A program made the position numbers and the translations under genes. A stretch of DNA of 10,236 nt from Deltaproteobacteria bacterium (GTDB lineage: Bacteria; Desulfobacterota; Dissulfuribacteria; Dissulfuribacterales; UBA3076), in assembly GCA_030605675.1 (NCBI GenBank), contig JAUWHV010000043.1, positions 1 to 10,236 on the forward strand, in the 5' to 3' direction. The notes beneath the pieces were generated by a model. It was not told the DNA's origin, made no database searches, and saw only the letters and a list, made by a program, of their open reading frames with translations. Shown piece by piece: positions 5,159 through 10,236 of the stretch; the first letter of the stretch is position 1, and each line of letters starts with the position of its first letter.

Positions 5159-7039
5159 ATGTGCGGAATCTGCGGCCTACTCGATTATAATCACAAGAGC
5201 GCTATTGATCTTCCGTCTGCGGTGCACCGCATGGCCAACCATCTGGTACACCGCGGACCGGATGCTGAAGGCTTCTGGCAGGAACCTGGTGTGGCCTTAG
5301 GGCACCGCCGCCTTTCCATAATAGATCTGGCAGGCAGTATCCAGCCTATGCAGGACCCAACCGGCCGCTACATCCTGGTCTTCAATGGTGAAATATATAA
5401 CTATCCGGAGCTCCGTACAGACCTGGAAAAACGTGGAATCCGTTTTAGAACAAAAGGAGATACGGAGGTCCTGCTGGCCACCTACATCACGTATGGTCCT
5501 GGTTGTCTTGAACACCTGAACGGCATGTTTGCCTTTGCAGTTTGGGACAGGCAAGAGCAGGTCCTTTTTGCTGCCAGGGACCGTATGGGAGTAAAGCCTC
5601 TTTTTTTCGGGCAAGGTCGTGGCGGTCTGATGGCCTTTGCATCCGAACTCCAGTCCTTGCGCGATTTGCCTCTGGACTTTTCCATTCGTCCGTCCGCTCT
5701 TGTCCAGTACCTGCGTCATGGTTTCATCCGATCCCCTAACACAATATTCCACGGGGTCCGGGAGCTACGACCTGCCCATTTCCTGCGATACAGCCAGGGC
5801 GAACTCGAAGTCCGGCCATACTGGAGCCCTCCACTGCCTGACTCCGGGTGGAAACGCAGACCTGAGTCCGAGCTTGCTGAAGAACTACGCGACCTTGTTC
5901 GCTCTGCAGTACACTTTCGATTGAGAAGCGACGTCCCTCTTGGGGCCTTTCTTTCCGGTGGCCTGGATTCAAGCGTCATTGTTGCCGCTATGCGGGACCT
6001 TGGAGAAACGGACATCCATAGCTTTGCAATCGGGTTTGAAGAGGCGAGCTTTGACGAAAGTCCATACGCCAAACAGGTTGCAGACTATCTGAACACGGTT
6101 CACCATGAAAGCCGCAAGGCCTTGCGGGCCGGGGACTTACTCTTTGATCTGGTCCGTCACTACGGTCAGCCATATGGAGACTCTTCGGCCATACCGACAT
6201 GGAATCTCTGTCAGGAGACCCGCCGTCATGTTACCGTGGCCCTTTCAGGTGACGGTGGGGACGAACTGTTCTGCGGCTATCGCAGATATGTGGCTCGCCG
6301 TCTGCTGGCGTGGTATCAGAAGCTTCCGCAACCAGTACGCAAGAGGTGCCTGGCAGCCGTCATAAAACGCCTGCCGGAGGGCACTGCATATTACGACCAC
6401 AGTCTCATCAAAAAATTGCGTCTTTTTGTGGACTTGGACCAGCGAGTAACCGAAGATCCAAACGATATCTATCCGGCATTTTTCAAGACAGAGGATCTCG
6501 CCATTCTACTTAATACGGAGCAGAATTCTGTCGAATATGAACACCAAAAGACAGAAATGACGGCAGATCAACAGATGAACCCGATAGATATTATGATGCG
6601 GTCGGATATCTTACACTACTTGCCGGACGATATCCTGACCAAGGTGGACCGGGCAAGTATGGCCCATTCCCTTGAGGTTCGCTCTCCATTTATGGACTAT
6701 CGAGTCGTGGAGTTCGCCTGCCGCCTGCCTCTCCGTTTTAAGTTGAAGGGATTAACCACCAAACATCTGTTGCGCAAGGCCTTTGCGAAAGACCTCCCGC
6801 CAGAACCCCTCAAGAGACAAAAACACGGCTTTGCAGTTCCCATGGGGGACTGGTTCCAGGGACCTCTCAAGGCTGTTTATGAGGATGTCGTGCTATCAAG
6901 TTCCAATGGAGCCCTGGTAAGCAAGGACGAGGCAAGACGACTGCTGAAAGAGCACCAACACGGACGCACGGATCACGGGCACCGCCTTTGGCTCCTGCTC
7001 TTTTTGTACGCATGGTATAAGTGGTGGCAGGGTATTTGA
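5159..7039 (+). CDS. asnB: AsnB-type glutamine-dependent amidotransferase (asparagine synthetase family)
   Basis: The N-terminal class II glutaminase domain releases ammonia from glutamine. The C-terminal synthetase domain activates a carboxylate with ATP and amidates it. The start is fixed by MCGICG: Cys2 becomes the N-terminal nucleophile. Other glutaminase motifs are HRGPDAEG (31-38), RLSIIDL, FNGEIYNY (75-82) and GDTEVLL. The ATP-pyrophosphatase loop SGGLDSS is at 266-272, SGDGGDELFCGYRRY starts at 363, and DDILTKVDRASMAHSLEVRSP lies further on. The length of 626 is normal. In glycan clusters such proteins often amidate sugar uronic acids or modify the polymer rather than make asparagine, and that role is likely here given gmd-fcl and the overlapping glycosyltransferase. 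No ribosome site is visible before the ATG. Confidence 0.9.
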   Translation: MCGICGLLDYNHKSAIDLPSAVHRMANHLVHRGPDAEGFWQEPGVALGHRRLSIIDLAGSIQPMQDPTGRYILVFNGEIYNYPELRTDLEKRGIRFRTKGDTEVLLATYITYGPGCLEHLNGMFAFAVWDRQEQVLFAARDRMGVKPLFFGQGRGGLMAFASELQSLRDLPLDFSIRPSALVQYLRHGFIRSPNTIFHGVRELRPAHFLRYSQGELEVRPYWSPPLPDSGWKRRPESELAEELRDLVRSAVHFRLRSDVPLGAFLSGGLDSSVIVAAMRDLGETDIHSFAIGFEEASFDESPYAKQVADYLNTVHHESRKALRAGDLLFDLVRHYGQPYGDSSAIPTWNLCQETRRHVTVALSGDGGDELFCGYRRYVARRLLAWYQKLPQPVRKRCLAAVIKRLPEGTAYYDHSLIKKLRLFVDLDQRVTEDPNDIYPAFFKTEDLAILLNTEQNSVEYEHQKTEMTADQQMNPIDIMMRSDILHYLPDDILTKVDRASMAHSLEVRSPFMDYRVVEFACRLPLRFKLKGLTTKHLLRKAFAKDLPPEPLKRQKHGFAVPMGDWFQGPLKAVYEDVVLSSSNGALVSKDEARRLLKEHQHGRTDHGHRLWLLLFLYAWYKWWQGI

Positions 7040-8172
7040 TGAGGAAAGAACAGCTCATTTTCCTTATACCGTCTCTGGCAGGTGGCGGGGCCGAACGGGT
7101 GGCCTCCACCTTGCTCCCGTACCTGGCCCGGCACTTTGACCTCACTCTGGCGTTGCTGGAGGATCGCCGGTCATATCCAGTACCGATAGATATACGGGTG
7201 ACGGCCTTTTCCGGACTTCTTGGCAGCCAGGCTGCGCATGTCATCCGCATTCCATATCATATCCTGGCTCTGGCATCACTCGTCCGTAAAAAACAGGCAG
7301 AAATGGTGTTAAGTCTTATGGAGCAAGCCAACATTATCAATCTCCTGGCGGCTTCTTTTACCGGGCACCTGGCGGTGATATCCCAGCGCACAAATCCCAG
7401 ACAACAGTATGAGGGCAAAGGCCTATTGGGCAGGATGATTTCACAAATATCCGGCCGGCTCTATCCCAAGGCTGCCCGGATAATTGCCGTGTCTAATGGA
7501 ATTAAGGAAATCATAGTATTGGACTACAAGCTGGATGTTCGACGAATAGCAGTGATTCCAAATCCGGTGGACATGGCGTCTGTGGCAAAAAGGTCAAAAA
7601 AGGAACCATCCATGGCCCTGCCTGGTGACTACCTGCTCCATGTGGGGCGGCTTAATGTGAAAACAAAGGCCCATGATATCCTGCTCAATGCCTTTAAAAA
7701 ATTACATTCTTTCCACCCGGATCTGAAGTTGATCCTTGTGGGCGACGGGCCTGACAAGGAACAAATCAAAGCCCTGGTCAATAACCTGGATCTTGCCGAT
7801 TCTGTTATTTTGGCTGGCTGGCAAGAAAATATATTCGCATTCATGGCTCGATCCAAGGCCCTTGTCCTGTGCTCGCGACACGAGGGTTGGCCTAATGTCT
7901 TGGTGGAAGCGATGGCATGTGGTTGTCCGGTAATAGCCACGGATTGTCAAACCGGCCCGCGTGAAATCCTGGGCGATAATGAATATGGTCTGCTGGTGCC
8001 GGTGGACGACCCGGAGGCTCTGGCCCATTCCGTGGAAAAGTTGCTGACTGATAAGTCCTGCAGAACACATTTTCAAGCACAGTCCCGACTACGGGCGCAG
8101 GACTTTGATCTTGAACAGATAGGTTCAAAGTACGTTCGTCTTTTACAAAGCATAGCAGAAACCAGGGCTTGA
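7039..8172 (+). CDS. GT4-family glycosyltransferase
   Basis: Retaining GT-B glycosyltransferase that moves a sugar from a nucleotide donor onto a lipid-linked glycan at the cytoplasmic membrane face. The N-terminal loop is SLAGGGAERV (residues 12-21). NPVD (175-178) marks the domain junction. The C-terminal donor domain shows HVGRLNVKTKAHD, VGDGPDKEQI and the E-x7-E motif (E282, E290, in HEGWPNVLVEAMACGCPV). The ATG at 7039 is preferred: it overlaps the asnB stop as TGATG and places the GGGAER loop correctly. An in-frame GTG at 7021 would add six residues. Length is 377, normal for GT4. Donor and acceptor cannot be read from sequence; fucose transfer is possible because of the gmd-fcl genes. 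The last seven codons lie in a 65-bp direct repeat that recurs at 9176. Confidence 0.9.
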   Translation: MRKEQLIFLIPSLAGGGAERVASTLLPYLARHFDLTLALLEDRRSYPVPIDIRVTAFSGLLGSQAAHVIRIPYHILALASLVRKKQAEMVLSLMEQANIINLLAASFTGHLAVISQRTNPRQQYEGKGLLGRMISQISGRLYPKAARIIAVSNGIKEIIVLDYKLDVRRIAVIPNPVDMASVAKRSKKEPSMALPGDYLLHVGRLNVKTKAHDILLNAFKKLHSFHPDLKLILVGDGPDKEQIKALVNNLDLADSVILAGWQENIFAFMARSKALVLCSRHEGWPNVLVEAMACGCPVIATDCQTGPREILGDNEYGLLVPVDDPEALAHSVEKLLTDKSCRTHFQAQSRLRAQDFDLEQIGSKYVRLLQSIAETRA

Positions 8173-8218
8173 CTATCGTCTCACAAGGATGTATTTTGAA
8201 CAATAAAATTGATCAAAA
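8154..8218 (+). repeat. Left copy of 65-bp direct repeat flanking the DUF6922/AbiEii cassette
   Basis: The copy starts inside the glycosyltransferase gene (codons for A-E-T-R-A and the stop) and runs through the following spacer to GATCAAAA. It matches 9176-9240 at 60 of 65 positions with no gaps, offset by exactly 1022 bp. Both copies contain GGATGTATTTTGAACAATAAA, so a ribosome site followed by a short start region may be part of the duplicated piece. Confidence 0.9.
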
Positions 8219-8262
8219 ATTTCCCCTTTTTTGGCTCTTTCTCAGAAAAGCCTTATAGCATT

Positions 8263-8547
8263 ATGCAAAACACGCTATCAACCTACTTGTTTTGGGATAT
8301 TGACCAAGACACCTTGGATTTACATAGACATAAACGATTTATTATTGAGAGAATGCTCCAATACGGAAGGCCGGAAGATATTCACTGGCTTCTTGATCAT
8401 TATTCAAAAGATGATATCGTTGATGTTATCAAAAGGTCTAAAACAATAGACCGGAAAACAGCCAGTTATTGGTCCATCCATTACCATATCCCTGAAAAGG
8501 AAATATTGTGTTTGAACAGGCCGTTGATTCAAGACTGCTTTTATTAG
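8263..8547 (+). CDS. DUF6922-like protein, partner of a nucleotidyltransferase
   Basis: This small 94-residue protein without a membrane segment resembles the DUF6922 family, which is often encoded directly upstream of AbiEii/AbiGii-type nucleotidyltransferases and may be the antitoxin or regulator of that pair. Seen features are an opening YLFWDIDQDTLDLHRHKRF, a helix-rich middle (IIERMLQYGRPEDIHWLLDHY) and a basic segment VIKRSKTIDRKTASYW that could be a helix-turn-helix. The frame could start at TTG 8209, but the added residues come from repeat DNA, so ATG 8263 is preferred although its ribosome site is weak. The 3' end overlaps the nucleotidyltransferase gene by 40 bp. Family assignment is from memory of its pattern. 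Confidence 0.7.
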   Translation: MQNTLSTYLFWDIDQDTLDLHRHKRFIIERMLQYGRPEDIHWLLDHYSKDDIVDVIKRSKTIDRKTASYWSIHYHIPEKEILCLNRPLIQDCFY

Positions 8548-9132
8548 CCGGAAAGCTTTTCTCAATAGCCGGCATTGCGGAGAGGTTTTACCTGGCCGGC
8601 GGCACTGCTTTGGCTCTGCATCTTGGTCACAGGAAAAGCGATGACCTGGATCTGTTCTCGGAGAAAGAATTCTCAATTGAAAAATTATGTAAAATAATTG
8701 AAAACCTAAACGGGGAAATACTAATTGCTGAACAGGAAACAATACACGCTAATGTCGAAGGCATGAAATTGTCACTGTTACTCTACCCATAAACTCACCA
8801 AGCCATTACAGAAGTTCGACGGCATAAAAATAGCCGGCATCGAAGACATTGCCTCTATGAAAGTTATTGCCATTACTCAGCGGGCCGACAAGAAAGATTT
8901 CTATGATTTATATGAAATCCTGAAGCATTTCCAGCCATTAGAGCTAAAAGACATGTTTTTGAAAAAATACGGAGGGCAACGAATAAATTGCTACCATATA
9001 CTCAAGTCCTTTTTCTATTTTCAAGATGCGGAGGATTCTCCCGATCCTATATCTCTGAATGGAACAACCTGGGATGAAGTCAAGACATTCTTTATTAATA
9101 ATGAGAGGAAATTAACTAAAGGGCTGATGTGA
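8508..9132 (+). pseudogene. AbiEii/AbiGii-family nucleotidyltransferase toxin, frameshifted
   Basis: AbiEii-type toxins transfer nucleotides to targets such as tRNA and cause growth arrest. The first part starts at GTG 8508 after AAAAGGA and carries YLAGGTALALHLGHRKSDDLDLF (residues 29-50), the nucleotide-binding GG-T and DLD motifs. The frame ends at 8792. The second part continues in another frame with IAGIEDIASMKVIAITQRADKKDFYDLYEIL, the conserved D-x-x-x-M-K and R-x-x-K-K-D-F region. Removing one C from the CCC at 8786-8788 joins both parts (LLLY-HKLTKPL) into a 207-residue protein of normal family length, so a one-base insertion is the simplest explanation. The product without the second half lacks conserved residues and is probably inactive. 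Confidence 0.82.
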
Positions 9133-9175
9133 TTACAGGAATGGCTATAGACTCCACTTTCCTATGGTAATTCGA

Positions 9176-9240
9176 AGCAGAAAATAGGGCTTGACTATCG
9201 TCTCGCCAGGATGTATTTTGAACAATAAACTTGATCAAAA
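9176..9240 (+). repeat. Right copy of 65-bp direct repeat
   Basis: Second copy of the repeat at 8154-8218, with five substitutions and no gaps. It begins with codons that would read A-E-N-R-A-stop, mirroring the glycosyltransferase C-terminus A-E-T-R-A-stop, but an in-frame TAA just upstream (9168-9170) shows no glycosyltransferase gene precedes it. It lies 43 bp after the nucleotidyltransferase remnant and closes the cassette. Confidence 0.9.
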
Positions 9241-9272
9241 TGTATTTATAGTATGGGAATTTCCATTATTCA

Positions 9273-9332
9273 GACAGGATGAACAGGATTGTCAGGACAA
9301 ATAAAAATCTTGTAAATCCTGTTTATCCTGTC
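9273..9332. repeat. GACAGGAT-type inverted repeat
   Basis: GACAGGATGAACAGGATT (9273-9290) pairs with AATCCTGTTTATCCTGTC (9315-9332) with one mismatch, which would be a G-U pair in RNA, around a 24-base centre. Each arm itself holds ACAGGAT twice. Similar intergenic repeats occur in many environmental bacterial genomes. A short CCGCC-GCA-GGCGG hairpin follows at 9343-9355. The remainder of 9133-9369 holds only the direct-repeat copy described separately and no gene. Confidence 0.75.
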
Positions 9333-9369
9333 AAAAAGAGTCCCGCCGCAGGCGGCTAATCCAATTTAC

Positions 9370-9897
9370 ATGCTAGAAGGCCTTATCACATCCAAAACGC
9401 GCGTAAAGCTCCTAATGCGTTTCTTTCTTAATCCGGAGAGCACTGCTTATCTGCGGGAATTAGCTGCAGAGTTCGGTGTGTCGCCCAATGGTATCCGAGA
9501 GGAATTGCGACATTTGGAGCAGGCACACTTACTGCTCAGCGAAAAAAAAGGCAGGCAAATCCACTTCCGGGCCAATCAGTCTCATCCTCTGTTCCCTGAT
9601 CTTAGAACAATGGTCCATAAGGCCTTGGGCATTAATCGGATTCTGGACAACATCCTTAATCGCCTGGGCCGTCTGGAGGCAGCATACCTTATCGATGACT
9701 ATGCCTTGGGGCGGGATACAGGTGTTATAGATATCCTGTTAGTGGGCGAAATTGATCCATATCACTTAACGGATTTAACAAAAAAAACCGAACGATATAT
9801 TGAGAGGAAAATACGCACGCTGGTGTTTTCTCAGGAAGAGTTTGAACGATTGGGGCCGGAGATGCTCAAGCGGCCACATGTCAGGCTTTGGGGATAA
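9370..9897 (+). CDS. Winged-helix regulator with degenerate nucleotidyltransferase-like domain
   Basis: This 175-residue protein is probably a transcriptional regulator. Residues 1-70 form an ArsR-like winged helix: KTRVKLLMRFFLNPES, then YLRELAAEFGVSPNGIREELRHLEQAHLL, then a wing KKGRQIHFRAN. Residues 105-126 (AYLIDDYALGRDTGVIDILLVG) follow the layout of minimal nucleotidyltransferases, but the usual GS is replaced by ID/DD and the metal-binding DxD by IDI, so catalysis is unlikely and the domain may sense or pair. The start is ATG 9370, with only a weak ribosome site. It precedes the sugar dehydrogenase gene by 66 bp in the same direction and may regulate the downstream glycan genes. Confidence 0.75.
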   Translation: MLEGLITSKTRVKLLMRFFLNPESTAYLRELAAEFGVSPNGIREELRHLEQAHLLLSEKKGRQIHFRANQSHPLFPDLRTMVHKALGINRILDNILNRLGRLEAAYLIDDYALGRDTGVIDILLVGEIDPYHLTDLTKKTERYIERKIRTLVFSQEEFERLGPEMLKRPHVRLWG

Positions 9898-9963
9898 TAA
9901 TTGGGTAACTATTCAGGTTGATAGACTGAAGGTGGAAGGCTTTTAGGGAAGGAAAAGGCAACT

Positions 9964-10236
9964 GTGGAATACAAAACAACAAATCCCTCCATTGCTGTTA
10001 TAGGGACCGGCTACTGGGGAAAAAACCTGGTGCGGAATTTCAGCGCGCTGGGTGCCCTTCAAGTAATAGTTGACACAAATTCCGAAATACTTGACCGAAT
10101 GGCCCGGGATTACCCCGACGCCAAGGTAACCGCATCCTACTCAGAGGTCCTCAATGATCCGGCCATTGCGGGCTTAGCTATTGCTACGCCTGCCGAGACC
10201 CATGGTGCCTTAGTACGTGAGGCCCTGCTTGCCGGA
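9964..10236 (+). CDS. Gfo/Idh/MocA-family sugar dehydrogenase, 5' end only
   Basis: The gene runs off the window after 91 codons. The start is GTG 9964, chosen because AAGGAAAAGG lies 5-14 bases upstream. The visible NAD(P)-binding Rossmann half reads SIAVIGTGYWGKNLVRNF (about residues 9-26), followed by VIVDTNSEIL with the acidic residue that ends the second strand, YSEVLNDPAIAGLAIATPAETHG and VREALLAG. GTGYWGKN is typical of members that oxidise nucleotide-sugar uronates or similar substrates, such as the WlbA/WbpB group in amino-sugar pathways; that subgroup is a guess since the catalytic E-K-P region is probably just beyond the window end. Confidence 0.85.
   Translation, partial: MEYKTTNPSIAVIGTGYWGKNLVRNFSALGALQVIVDTNSEILDRMARDYPDAKVTASYSEVLNDPAIAGLAIATPAETHGALVREALLAG

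Overview
The window looks like an accessory chromosomal region of a Gram-negative, probably anaerobic or sediment bacterium. A Desulfobacterota- or Nitrospirota-type host is a guess based on the mix of gene families and repeats; no housekeeping marker is present to fix the taxonomy. The right two thirds is a surface-polysaccharide (O-antigen or capsule type) locus. The left third is a mobile and repeat-rich flank holding an IS1-family element and two type II toxin-antitoxin (TA) modules.

Layout from left to right. (1) Positions 1-740 hold the 3' part of an IS1-family insertion sequence. Its transposase frame is broken at an A8 run but can be rejoined by a -1 shift. (2) Positions 752-1317 (minus) hold a ParE/RelE toxin behind a Phd/YefM antitoxin, with an AT-rich promoter/operator at 1318-1380. 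(3) Positions 1381-2093 have no credible gene but are full of hairpins and short repeats, including a 17-bp-arm hairpin at 1970-2008. (4) Positions 2094-2665 (minus) hold a RelE/StbE-type toxin carrying two CxxC pairs and a ribbon-helix-helix antitoxin. A near-consensus sigma70 promoter there is overlapped by a TGTTCC/GGAACA inverted repeat. (5) Positions 2864-5035 (minus) hold a gmd-fcl operon that turns GDP-mannose into GDP-L-fucose. (6) Divergent from it, positions 5159-8172 (plus) hold an AsnB-type amidotransferase overlapping by one base with a GT4-type glycosyltransferase. (7) Positions 8263-9132 hold a DUF6922-like gene and a frameshifted AbiEii-like nucleotidyltransferase, bracketed by a 65-bp direct repeat (60/65 identical) that includes the 3' tail of the glycosyltransferase gene. 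(8) Positions 9273-9332 hold a GACAGGAT-type inverted repeat. Then come a winged-helix protein with a degenerate nucleotidyltransferase-like C-terminal half (9370-9897) and the 5' end of a Gfo/Idh/MocA sugar dehydrogenase (9964 to the window end).

How it fits together: Gmd and Fcl supply GDP-L-fucose, the glycosyltransferase adds a sugar to a growing glycan, the AsnB-type enzyme probably amidates a sugar acid or related substrate, and the Gfo/Idh/MocA protein begins what may be an amino-sugar or uronic-acid branch. TA modules, an IS element and a TA-like cassette next to or inside the glycan genes are typical of a variable locus that exchanges parts. The most unusual features are the direct-repeat-bracketed DUF6922/AbiEii cassette, the CxxC-X10-CxxC toxin with its promoter-embedded operator, and the structured 700-bp spacer between the two TA modules.
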